From an uncultured Porphyromonadaceae bacterium (lineage in GTDB: Bacteria > Bacteroidota > Bacteroidia > Bacteroidales > Muribaculaceae), in assembly GCA_900550395.1 (NCBI GenBank), contig URSD01000024.1, positions 1 to 42,204 of the forward strand: a DNA stretch of 42,204 nt. The letters run 5' to 3'. Both the position numbers and the translations under genes were made by a program. The notes under the pieces were generated by a model. The model saw nothing but the letters and a program-made list of their open reading frames with translations. It searched no databases and was not told the origin of the DNA. This document shows positions 1 through 7,558 of this stretch, piece by piece; position 1 is the stretch's first letter; every line of letters begins with the position of its first letter.

Positions 1-25
1 TTACAACACGAAATACCCCTTGGAA

Positions 26-60
26 CTATGAAATGAACCACCCCCCGGTTCATTTCATAG
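26..60. repeat. 14-base perfect inverted repeat with 7-base loop
   Basis: The arm CTATGAAATGAACC (26-39) is repeated as its exact reverse complement at 47-60, around the loop ACCCCCC. There is no clear T-run on either side, so it is not a textbook intrinsic terminator. It could end a gene lying left of the window, or be an upstream activator site about 265-295 bases before the predicted sigma-54 start. Confidence 0.7.
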
Positions 61-161
61 CTAAAGAATGTTAAAATCAAAGATAACTCGCTGAGGGATA
101 GGGAGAAAAAATTTGCATTTTTGCCAGAAAAATCTTTAGTTTCGGGGGGCAGGCCAAATAA

Positions 162-188
162 GTCTTATAAATCTTATAAGTCTTATAA
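162..188 (+). repeat. Three tandem copies of RTCTTATAA
   Basis: GTCTTATAA, ATCTTATAA and GTCTTATAA follow each other without a gap. A degenerate fourth copy (TTCTTATA) lies near 200-207. The tract makes the spacer very A/T-rich upstream of the operon promoter. Confidence 0.7.
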
Positions 189-220
189 TTTAGTTATAAT
201 TCTTATACATATGTGACCGA

Positions 221-240
221 GGGGTGTACAGGGGTGTACG
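221..240 (+). repeat. Tandem decamer GGGGTGTACR x2, possible activator site
   Basis: GGGGTGTACA is followed directly by GGGGTGTACG. The pair lies about 80-100 bases upstream of the predicted sigma-54 transcription start, within the usual range for an enhancer-binding protein. A regulatory role is inference from position only. Confidence 0.45.
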
Positions 241-294
241 GAATCGGACAGATCGGGATGGGGAGATGCGTTGGTTTTCAGTATGTTAGGAGTT

Positions 295-310
295 TGGCAC
301 GGTATATGCC
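295..310 (+). promoter_or_regulatory. Sigma-54 (RpoN) promoter of the efflux operon
   Basis: The sequence TGGCACGGTATATGCC closely matches the sigma-54 consensus TGGCACRNNNNTTGCW. It has the invariant GG (296-297) and GC (308-309) separated by exactly 10 bases. The predicted start is near 320, giving a leader of about 48 bases before the ATG at 369. An NtrC-class activator carrying the sigma-54 contact motif GAFTGA is encoded just downstream of the same operon, which strongly supports the call. Confidence 0.75.
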
Positions 311-368
311 AATAGTATGGTGTGTAATTTATTTTGTAATGGACAGACAGATACCGAAAGAGGAGATA

Positions 369-1586
369 ATGCGCAAGAAGCGCGCGATGTGGATAAAGGT
401 GGGAGCCGGAGTGCTTTCGTTCTTTATTATAATATATGTGTTGAGTCTGCTGGTGGAGCCGAGCATCGACATGAAGGATGTGAAGGTGTCGACAGCTGAC
501 CGCGGCACGATAAACAGTACAATAAGCGCTACGGGCAAGGTGGCACCGGCGTTCGAGGAGATAATCAACTCGCCTATCAGTACGCGGATAGTGGAGGTGT
601 ACTGCAAGTCGGGCGACAGTGTGAACACGGGCACGCCTCTGCTGCGGCTCGACCTGGAGAATGCCGAGAACGAGCTGGACAAGATGCTGGACGAAATAGC
701 GATGAAGCGCCACCTGCTGGAGCAGCAACGCGCCAACAACGCCACACAGCTCAGCGACCTGGCGATGCAGATAAAGGTGAAAGCTATGGCGGTGGACCGC
801 ATGGCGGTGGAGCTGCGCAACGAGCGATACCTCGACAGCCTCGGCTCGGGCACGGGCGACAAGGTGCGGCAGGTGGAGCTTGCGTACCGCACGGGGCAGC
901 TGGAGCTGGAGCAGATGCGCGAGCGCCTGAAGAACGAGCAGCGGGTGGCCGACGCCAACCTGCAGGTGCGCAACCTGGAGCTGAACATCAGCGACAAGAA
1001 CCTGACGCAGATGCGGCGCACGCTGGAGGACGCCAAGGTGTGCGCCCCGCGTAACGCCACCCTCACATACATCAACGACCAGGTGGGCCAGAAGGTGGCC
1101 GAGGGCGAAAAGATAGCGATACTCTCCGACCTGACGCACTTCAAGGTGGACGCGGAGATAGCCGACGCATATGCCGAGCGACTGAACGTGGGCAGCCAGG
1201 CGATAGTGAAGATAGGCAGCACGGAACTGAAAGGGACGGTGTCGAACGTGACGCCACAGTCGGCCAACGGCGTGATACACTTCAGCGTGCGCCTCGACAA
1301 CGACAGCCACCAGCGTCTGCGCGCGGGGCTGAAGACCGACGTGTATGTGCTGAGCGATGTGATAGAGGACGTGGTGCGCATAGCCAACGGCAGCTACTAC
1401 ACGGGGCCGGCGGTGTACGAGCTGTTCGTGTTCAGCGGCGACAATCGTCTGGAACGGCGTAAGGTACGCCTGGGCGAATCCAACTACGAATACGTGGAGG
1501 TAGTGGACGGTCTGCGTCCCGGCGACCGCGTGGTTATAAGCGACATGGCACCTTACAAACAGCGTAATACTCTGAAAATAAAATAA
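369..1586 (+). CDS. Efflux periplasmic adaptor subunit (MacA/HlyD-like)
   Basis: This 405-residue membrane-fusion protein would connect an inner membrane ABC permease to an outer membrane TolC-like channel. An N-terminal membrane anchor (about residues 7-28, WIKVGAGVLSFFIIIYVLSLL) is followed by a split biotinyl-lipoyl domain, a long helical hairpin rich in Leu, Glu and Arg (about 90-225), and beta-barrel and membrane-proximal domains ending in GDRVVISDMAPY. The start at 369 is chosen because AGGAG lies at 361-365; an in-frame open stretch reaches back to 213 but overlaps the sigma-54 promoter. The gene is first in an operon with the ATPase, four permeases and TolC-like genes. No cargo can be read from the sequence; peptides, lipids or antibiotics are all possible for the family. 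Confidence 0.9.
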   Translation: MRKKRAMWIKVGAGVLSFFIIIYVLSLLVEPSIDMKDVKVSTADRGTINSTISATGKVAPAFEEIINSPISTRIVEVYCKSGDSVNTGTPLLRLDLENAENELDKMLDEIAMKRHLLEQQRANNATQLSDLAMQIKVKAMAVDRMAVELRNERYLDSLGSGTGDKVRQVELAYRTGQLELEQMRERLKNEQRVADANLQVRNLELNISDKNLTQMRRTLEDAKVCAPRNATLTYINDQVGQKVAEGEKIAILSDLTHFKVDAEIADAYAERLNVGSQAIVKIGSTELKGTVSNVTPQSANGVIHFSVRLDNDSHQRLRAGLKTDVYVLSDVIEDVVRIANGSYYTGPAVYELFVFSGDNRLERRKVRLGESNYEYVEVVDGLRPGDRVVISDMAPYKQRNTLKIK

Positions 1587-1607
1587 CAACAAAATAAAAA
1601 AACGACA

Positions 1608-2282
1608 ATGGCACTTATCGAACTGAAAGAAGTGAGCAAAATTTTCCGCACGGACGAGGTGGAAACAACCGCACTGGAGAACGTAAACATCAACGTGGAC
1701 AAGGGAGAGTTCATCAGCATAATGGGCCCATCGGGCTGCGGCAAGTCGACGCTGCTGAACATCATAGGTCTGCTGGACAGCCCCACGACCGGCACCGTGA
1801 CGCTGGACGGCAAGAGCATGGCCGGCCTCGGCGACAAGGCTCTCTCAGCCTTCCGCAACGCCAAGCTCGGCTTCGTGTTCCAGAGCTTCCACCTCATCAA
1901 CTCGCTGAACGTGCTGGACAACGTGGAGCTTCCCCTACTCTACCGCCCGGGGGTAAGCGGGAGCGAGCGCACGCGCCTGGCGAAGGCCGTGCTGGAACGC
2001 GTGGGCCTGAGCCACCGCATGAAGCACCATCCCGGGCAGCTGTCGGGCGGTCAGTGCCAACGCGTGGCGATAGCCCGCGCCATCGTGGGTAACCCGGAGA
2101 TAGTGCTTGCCGACGAGCCGACGGGCAACCTGGACTCGAAGATGGGCGCGGAGGTGATGCAGCTGCTGCATGAGCTGAACAAGGAGGACGGACGCACGAT
2201 AGTGATGGTGACGCACAACGAGGAGCAGGCGCGGCAGACTGACCGCATCATGCGCTTCCTGGACGGAAGGCAGGTGGTGTGA
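1608..2282 (+). CDS. ABC transporter ATP-binding protein (MacB/LolD type)
   Basis: This 224-residue stand-alone nucleotide-binding subunit has all motifs: Walker A GPSGCGKST (40-48), Q-loop Gln92, signature LSGGQ (145-149), Walker B IVLADEP (165-171), D-loop NLD and the switch His203. It is closest to the LolD/MacB branch, which drives FtsX-fold permeases by mechanotransmission rather than through a transport channel. In MacB the ATPase is fused to the permease; here it is separate and is the only ATPase for four permeases downstream. It begins 21 bases after the adaptor stop codon. Confidence 0.95.
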   Translation: MALIELKEVSKIFRTDEVETTALENVNINVDKGEFISIMGPSGCGKSTLLNIIGLLDSPTTGTVTLDGKSMAGLGDKALSAFRNAKLGFVFQSFHLINSLNVLDNVELPLLYRPGVSGSERTRLAKAVLERVGLSHRMKHHPGQLSGGQCQRVAIARAIVGNPEIVLADEPTGNLDSKMGAEVMQLLHELNKEDGRTIVMVTHNEEQARQTDRIMRFLDGRQVV

Positions 2283-2284
2283 AG

Positions 2285-2312
2285 GGTTTAAGGTTTAAGG
2301 TTTAAGGTTTAA
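2285..2312 (+). repeat. Four perfect tandem GGTTTAA heptamers
   Basis: Four exact copies of GGTTTAA begin just after the ATPase stop codon. The same heptamer recurs at 6314-6341 and, decayed, at 9042-9083. All three sites are spacers of the same operon. Confidence 0.9.
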
Positions 2313-2316
2313 AGGA

Positions 2317-2345
2317 GTTAAAAAGTTAAAAAGTTAAAAAGTTAA
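2317..2345 (+). repeat. Tandem GTTAAAAA octamers
   Basis: Three copies of GTTAAAAA plus a partial fourth (GTTAA) follow the heptamer array. A related octamer in the opposite orientation (TTTAACTC) occurs at 9110-9141. Confidence 0.85.
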
Positions 2346-2371
2346 GAGAATACCACTTTGGGGAAACCCAA

Positions 2372-2455
2372 CTATTTCTCTTTCCTTTCATCTTTTCTCC
2401 TATTCTTTCCTACCTTACTCTCCTATTCTGCCTTATACTACTTCTCTATCTTTCC
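2372..2455 (+). other. Pyrimidine-rich tract between ATPase and first permease
   Basis: About 84 bases are overwhelmingly C and T on the plus strand. The tract includes an 11-base direct repeat TCTCCTATTCT at 2396-2406 and 2419-2429. No gene or recognised RNA is seen. The spacer splits the otherwise tightly packed operon and might hold a processing site or an attenuator, but no hairpin with a T-run is evident. Confidence 0.5.
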
Positions 2456-2492
2456 ATATTTAATTATCACCTAATTCTTTCTAAGATAAGCG

Positions 2493-3770
2493 ATGAAATT
2501 TGAATTATTGCGACAGACGTGGGCGCAACTGCGGACGCAGCGGATGCTGACGGTGCTGAGCATCACGGGCAGCGCCCTGTCGATATTCCTGATAATGGTG
2601 GCCGTCATCATGCAGGAGGTGAAGGTGATGCCGTTTGCTCCGGAGAGCAACCGCGACCGCTTCATGCACGCACGCAACGGCAGCGTTGTCCGGCTGGATC
2701 ATGAAGAGCTGCAGAGCAACGGCGGCGTGAGCTACAAGTCGGCCCTGGAGCTGTACGGCAAGCTGAAGAAGCCGGAGGCCGTGACAATCTACCGCAGCTA
2801 CACCGAGGCGTGCGCCGTGGCCGTGCCGGGCGGACAGAGCTGCACCGCCGACCAGCTATGCACCGACGCGGAGTTCTGGAAGGTATTCGACTTCAGTTTT
2901 ATCTCCGGCAAGCCGTACAACAAGGCCGAATTCGACGCCGGCATGCCTATGGCCGTCATCACGGAGAGCATTGCGCGCAAGCTGTACGGCAGCACGGACG
3001 CGGCAGGGCGCGAGATGCTGGTGAACTACGCGCCATACCGCATAGCGGGCGTGGTAAAGGATGTGTCGCCGCTGGCCGACTGCGCCTATGCACAGGTGTG
3101 GGTACCGGCCACCGCAGGCAACGACATGGAGAACACCTGGTGCGGCGACATAATGGGCGGCTTCTGTGCAACGATACTGGCAAAGAGTCCGGACGACTTC
3201 GACGCCATACACAGCGAGGTGCAGGAAAGCTACCGACAATACAACAAGGAATTAGAGCCCCAGGGCTGGAAATTCGTGTCCCGCAACCGCCCGTACACGC
3301 AGGCCAAGAACGCCGTGGGCTCGTATGCCAACGTAGAGCCCGACGAGGACGCCGCGCGGCTGCAACAGTACATCATCTACCTTGTGCTGCTGCTCGTACC
3401 GGCCATCAACCTCAGCAGCATGACCGACAGCCGCCTGCGGCGCCGCATGGCCGAGAACGGTGTGCGCCGTGCCTTCGGCTGCACGCGTCTCGAGATGTTC
3501 GGGCAACTGGTAGGCGAAAACCTGCTGATAACCATCGCCGCAGGCATCATAGGGTGGATACTGAGCATAGCGTTCGCCATGCTGTACGGCGGGTTCCTGT
3601 TCCGCGGCATCAACAGCGACGCAATCCCAACGGTGGACGTGGGCATGCTGGTGCGTCCGAGCATCTTCCTCACCGCCATGCTTTTCTGCTTCATTCTCAA
3701 TCTGCTCAGCAGCAGCCTTCCGGCGTGGCGCGCATCGCGCCGCGACATCGTGGAGGCGCTCAGAAAATAA
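2493..3770 (+). CDS. ABC permease, FtsX/MacB family, type A copy 1
   Basis: This 425-residue protein has the four-helix layout of the MacB/FtsX family. One N-terminal membrane segment (about 18-42, containing ITGSALSIFLIMVAVIM) is followed by a large periplasmic domain and three C-terminal segments, with the cytoplasmic coupling loop RRRMAENGVRRAFGCTR just before the second of them. The end PAWRASRRDIVEALRK is typical. It pairs with the type B permease directly downstream, and the A-B pair is repeated in the next two genes. It would form a heterodimer driven by the separate ATPase; that stoichiometry is inference. Confidence 0.9.
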   Translation: MKFELLRQTWAQLRTQRMLTVLSITGSALSIFLIMVAVIMQEVKVMPFAPESNRDRFMHARNGSVVRLDHEELQSNGGVSYKSALELYGKLKKPEAVTIYRSYTEACAVAVPGGQSCTADQLCTDAEFWKVFDFSFISGKPYNKAEFDAGMPMAVITESIARKLYGSTDAAGREMLVNYAPYRIAGVVKDVSPLADCAYAQVWVPATAGNDMENTWCGDIMGGFCATILAKSPDDFDAIHSEVQESYRQYNKELEPQGWKFVSRNRPYTQAKNAVGSYANVEPDEDAARLQQYIIYLVLLLVPAINLSSMTDSRLRRRMAENGVRRAFGCTRLEMFGQLVGENLLITIAAGIIGWILSIAFAMLYGGFLFRGINSDAIPTVDVGMLVRPSIFLTAMLFCFILNLLSSSLPAWRASRRDIVEALRK

Positions 3771-3781
3771 CTACTGCAACC

Positions 3782-5029
3782 ATGAATCAAAAGATATTCA
3801 CCCTGATACGCAACGAGTGGCGCAGCAATCTGTGGCTATGCGTGGAGATGCTGATAGTAAGCGTAGTGCTGTGGTTCATCGTGGACCAGTTCAATGTCAC
3901 CTACCGCCTGCAAAAACGCCCGACCGGCTTCGACACGGAGCACTGCTATCGGATCAAGCTTAACGAAGTGGACCCCAAAAGTCCGGAGTTCAAGAATGTA
4001 GAGAGCGACGGAGAATACCTGAACCAACGCCTCGACCTGCTGAAACGGCTGCAAAGGCGTCCGGAAATAGAGGCCGCGTCCTTCTCCTTCACAGGCCACC
4101 CCTACAACTTCAGCAACAGCGGCGGCACATACACCGTTGATACCCTCACCGCCACAGGCTACTGCATACGGCGCGTGGTGACACCCGACTTCGTGCGTGT
4201 GTTCCGCTACAGAGGCATCAACGGCGAGACACCCGAGCAGCTCGCCGAGCTGCTGGAACAGGGCAAAGTGCTCGTGAGCGACAACCTGATGTCGTTCGAC
4301 TATAAGGACATGCAGTCGATGGCGCCGCTTGTGGGACGCAGCATATATGAGAACTACGACAGCCTCGAAACTAAGGAGATAGGATCGGTAATCCGACCCG
4401 TGCTATATTCCGATCATATGCAGGGACAGATGAACCGCAGCGTCGTGATTCCGGAATTATGGGCATATCAGGGCAATGAGCTGTGTGTGCGCGTACGCGA
4501 AAACATGGATCACGGCTTCGCCGAAAAGCTGATGGCCGACGCCGACAAGCAGCTGCGCGTAGGCAACATGTACATCAGCGGCGTAGAGTCGTTCGATTCC
4601 ATACGCGAGAAGTTCATGTACTCCGACAACCTTCAGCTCGCCATGATGCTCACGGGCATGGGCTTCGTGCTCATCAACATCTTCCTCGGGCTGCTGGGCA
4701 CATTCTGGTTCCGCACGCAGCAGCGTGTGCGCGACCTGGCCATACGCAAGGTCAGCGGCGCGACGCGGCGCCAGGTGTTCGCCCTGCTCATAGGCGAGGG
4801 CCTGCTGCTACTGAGCGTGGTGACGCCCTTGGCGCTGCTGATCGACGCCAATCTGGCGCACCTGGAGCTTAACGCCTATTATGAAGGCGGCTTCCTGAGC
4901 TGGGACCGCATACTGCTGTGCGGCGGCATCAGCTACCTGCTGATGGCATTAATGATATGCTTCGGCATCTCCATCCCGGCGCGCCGCGCCATGCGGATAG
5001 CGCCTGCCGAGGCCTTAAGAGACGAATGA
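3782..5029 (+). CDS. ABC permease, FtsX/MacB family, type B copy 1
   Basis: This 415-residue permease begins at the ATG at 3782 (MNQKIFTLIRNEW), 11 bases after the previous stop. The same frame is open far upstream, but that part only shadows the preceding gene. The N-terminal segment LIVSVVLWFIV is followed by a periplasmic domain and three C-terminal helices, with LGTFWFRTQQRVRDLAIRK and VSGATRRQ forming the FtsX coupling loop and a PAEALRDE end. It resembles the gene at 6344 far more than its type A neighbours. Confidence 0.9.
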   Translation: MNQKIFTLIRNEWRSNLWLCVEMLIVSVVLWFIVDQFNVTYRLQKRPTGFDTEHCYRIKLNEVDPKSPEFKNVESDGEYLNQRLDLLKRLQRRPEIEAASFSFTGHPYNFSNSGGTYTVDTLTATGYCIRRVVTPDFVRVFRYRGINGETPEQLAELLEQGKVLVSDNLMSFDYKDMQSMAPLVGRSIYENYDSLETKEIGSVIRPVLYSDHMQGQMNRSVVIPELWAYQGNELCVRVRENMDHGFAEKLMADADKQLRVGNMYISGVESFDSIREKFMYSDNLQLAMMLTGMGFVLINIFLGLLGTFWFRTQQRVRDLAIRKVSGATRRQVFALLIGEGLLLLSVVTPLALLIDANLAHLELNAYYEGGFLSWDRILLCGGISYLLMALMICFGISIPARRAMRIAPAEALRDE

Positions 5030-5030
5030 T

Positions 5031-6314
5031 ATGAACATACTGAAACAGACCTGGGCGCAGCTGCGCTCGCAACGCATGCTCACAGTGCTGGGCATCACGG
5101 GTACCGCACTCTCCATCTTCCTGATAATGGTGGTGGTGATGATACACCAGATAAAGATACTGCCTTTCGCACCCGAAAGCTACCGCGGACGCATGCTGCA
5201 TGTTAAATACGCACTTACCGAGAGCGAAAATGGCTCAGCATCAGGTGGAATGAGCTATACACTCGCCAAGAGTCTGACCGAGAACCTGCCGTCGGCCGAG
5301 GCAGCAACCATATATCAGAATAATTGCTCCAGCGAGATAGCCAAGGTGCCCGGCATAGGCAAGACGAAACTCGACTTCCGCGCCGTGGACGACAAGTTCT
5401 GGCAGGTATTCGACTTCCGTTTCCTCCAGGGCAAACCCTTCGACAAAGCCGACTTTGACGCCGGGCTGCCAAAGGCAGTGATAACACGCATGGCGGCTCT
5501 CAAGCTATTCGGGACGGAGCAGGCCGTGGGCCGTGAGTTCCGGCACGGAAGGCACAACTACCGCGTAGTCGGCGTGGTGAATGACGTCTCCACCCTTGCC
5601 GAACGGGCATACTCGGAGGTGTGGATTCCGGCAACATGCTCACGGCTAATAACGGAAGAGTGGAGCAGCAACGGCATGATGGGATATTTCTCCTTCACCA
5701 TTCTGGCCCGGGATGCAAAGGACTTCGACAAGATACGCAAGGAGTACGACGACAATGTACGCCGCCATAACGATAAGATCAAGACCACGGGCTGGAAATA
5801 CAACCCGCTGGGAAATCCATACGACCAGGAAACTCAGGCCACGGGAGTATGGAGCAACCAGAAGCCGGATTTGGAAAAGGCGCGTCGTGAGCGACTGGTC
5901 GTTTACCTCATTCTGCTCATTGTGCCGGCGATAAACCTCAGCGGCATGACCGAGAGCCGCCTGCGTCGGCGTGTGGCCGAGATAGGCGTGCGCAGAGCCT
6001 ACGGCAGCACTCGCGGCGGAGTGTTCGGACAGCTCATAAGCGAGAGCCTTATCATTACTCTGGCTGCGGGAGTGATAGGCTGGCTGGCAAGCATCATATT
6101 TGCACTGAGCTTCAGCAGCGACATATTCAGCGACGGCGAGAGCTGGTCGGCAGTCAGCAGTAACCCGCCGGAGGTAAGCCTGGACATGCTTGTTCAGTGG
6201 CCGGTATTCTTCACCGTATTAGGATTCTGCTTCATCCTTAATCTGCTGAGCAACAGTTTGCCGGCATGGCGCGCCTCGCGCAACAGCATTGTCAGGTCGC
6301 TGGCGGGGAAATAG
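5031..6314 (+). CDS. ABC permease, FtsX/MacB family, type A copy 2
   Basis: This 427-residue protein starts one base after the preceding stop codon. It shares long stretches with the permease at 2493: WAQLR-x-QRMLTVL-x-ITG at the N-terminus, LPFAPES after the first helix, RRRVAEIGVRRAYGSTR in the coupling loop, and LLSNSLPAWRASR at the end. It differs in the periplasmic domain, where substrate or adaptor contact is expected. It is the first half of the second A-B pair. Confidence 0.9.
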   Translation: MNILKQTWAQLRSQRMLTVLGITGTALSIFLIMVVVMIHQIKILPFAPESYRGRMLHVKYALTESENGSASGGMSYTLAKSLTENLPSAEAATIYQNNCSSEIAKVPGIGKTKLDFRAVDDKFWQVFDFRFLQGKPFDKADFDAGLPKAVITRMAALKLFGTEQAVGREFRHGRHNYRVVGVVNDVSTLAERAYSEVWIPATCSRLITEEWSSNGMMGYFSFTILARDAKDFDKIRKEYDDNVRRHNDKIKTTGWKYNPLGNPYDQETQATGVWSNQKPDLEKARRERLVVYLILLIVPAINLSGMTESRLRRRVAEIGVRRAYGSTRGGVFGQLISESLIITLAAGVIGWLASIIFALSFSSDIFSDGESWSAVSSNPPEVSLDMLVQWPVFFTVLGFCFILNLLSNSLPAWRASRNSIVRSLAGK

Positions 6315-6341
6315 TTTAAGGTTTAAGGTTTAAAGTTTAGA
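6314..6341 (+). repeat. GTTTAAG heptamer array in the spacer between permeases
   Basis: GTTTAAG, GTTTAAG, GTTTAAA and GTTTAGA fill almost the entire 29-base spacer between the stop codon at 6312-6314 and the next ATG at 6344. The array overlaps the place where a ribosome binding site would sit and offers no good Shine-Dalgarno match. Confidence 0.85.
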
Positions 6342-6343
6342 GT

Positions 6344-7558
6344 ATGAGCCAAAAGATATTCGCGCAGATGCGCAACGAATGGCGCAGCAATCTGTGGCTG
6401 GCAGTGGAGCTGCTGGTAGTCAGCGTGGTGCTGTGGTATGTGCTGGACTTCGTGTACACCCGCGCGGCATTGTACGTAAGGCCGATGGGTACCGACGTAG
6501 AGAACTGCTTTCTGATAAAATATGATGCCGAGGAGACAGAGGAAGACGACCATATGGACGTTGGCGACGTACGCCGCCAGATACTCGACCGCCTGAAACG
6601 GCATCCCGACATAGAGGCTGCCTGCCTTACAAACGGCGCCTATCCCTATAGTGGCAGCTACTGGGGCGGAATGATAGCGGTAGACACGCTGACGGCGGGA
6701 GCATATACACGCTACGTCACGCCAGACTACGCTGAAGTTTTCCGTATAACCGGCCTTAAAGGAGAAAGCAGCAAGGACATAGTCAAGATGCTTGAGGAAG
6801 GCAAAAGAGCGATAACGAGAAATTTGCTGCCAAAGAAATATGACCCTCTCTCCTTTATCGGCAAACGAGCAATAGTGAACGGCGACTCGCTGAACACAGT
6901 AGAGATAGGTGCGGTGGTAGCCCCAATCCGCAGAGAGAATTATGAAGAAAGCAACGATGGGTCTGTGCTCATACCCATGCTCCCCGAACAATACGGCATG
7001 GCAGGCGATTTCTGTGTGCGCGTAAAGCCCGGCGCGGCGGCGGATTTCGCCGAACGGTTCGCCGAGGTGGCCGACAAGGAATTCACCGTAGGGCGATTCT
7101 TCGTGAACGACGTGAAGTCCTTCGACACATTGCGCGCCGACCGCCTGCGCGGCGAGAATTTCAGAATACGCAACTACGTGATACTGATGGGCTTCCTGCT
7201 AATAAACATCTTCATGGGGCTGCTCGGCACATTCTGGTTCCGCACGCGTATGCGCGTCAAGGACATAGCCATGCGCAAGACCGTCGGAGCAACCGAGAAG
7301 CAGATATTCCGTCTGCTGATAGGCGAGGGACTGCTTCTGCTGACCATCGTAACACCTATCGCACTGCTGATCGACGCCAACATAGCCCACATGGAGCTTA
7401 ACACCATGCTCGACGGAGAGTATTTCAACTGGACCCGTGTGCTCCTGTGCGGACTCGCGGCCTACGCCCTTATGGCTCTCATGATATTCCTCGGCATAGC
7501 CATCCCGGCCAGAAACGCCATGAAGACGGCACCCGCCGAAGCACTAAAAGACGAATGA
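6344..7558 (+). CDS. ABC permease, FtsX/MacB family, type B copy 2
   Basis: This 404-residue permease starts MSQKIFAQMRNEWRSNLWL, almost the same as the type B gene at 3782. It has the N-terminal segment LVVSVVLWYVLDF, a periplasmic domain, GLLGTFWFRTRMRVKDIAMRK as the coupling loop, and the PAEALKDE end. It closes the second A-B pair. Its stop codon overlaps the start region of the TolC-like gene, suggesting translational coupling. Confidence 0.9.
   Translation: MSQKIFAQMRNEWRSNLWLAVELLVVSVVLWYVLDFVYTRAALYVRPMGTDVENCFLIKYDAEETEEDDHMDVGDVRRQILDRLKRHPDIEAACLTNGAYPYSGSYWGGMIAVDTLTAGAYTRYVTPDYAEVFRITGLKGESSKDIVKMLEEGKRAITRNLLPKKYDPLSFIGKRAIVNGDSLNTVEIGAVVAPIRRENYEESNDGSVLIPMLPEQYGMAGDFCVRVKPGAAADFAERFAEVADKEFTVGRFFVNDVKSFDTLRADRLRGENFRIRNYVILMGFLLINIFMGLLGTFWFRTRMRVKDIAMRKTVGATEKQIFRLLIGEGLLLLTIVTPIALLIDANIAHMELNTMLDGEYFNWTRVLLCGLAAYALMALMIFLGIAIPARNAMKTAPAEALKDE

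Larger units (their letters stand above)
1..368. other. Upstream region of the efflux operon, no gene seen
   Basis: No convincing coding sequence is visible before the adaptor gene. The stretch holds a 14-base perfect inverted repeat (26-60), a threefold 9-base tandem repeat (162-188), a twofold 10-base tandem repeat (221-240), a sigma-54 type promoter (295-310) and the adaptor ribosome binding site (361-365). The middle part, about 150-210, is very A/T-rich and could bend, as is common between enhancer and promoter at sigma-54 promoters; that is inference. Confidence 0.6.

Noticed and set aside
2283..2345. CRISPR array
   Set aside because: The units are 7 and 8 bases, in direct contact without spacers, and there are no cas genes.
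2810..3781. Upstream extension of the type B permease at 3782 into the preceding gene
   Set aside because: The added residues are an Arg-rich shadow of the type A permease, and the family N-terminus begins at 3782.
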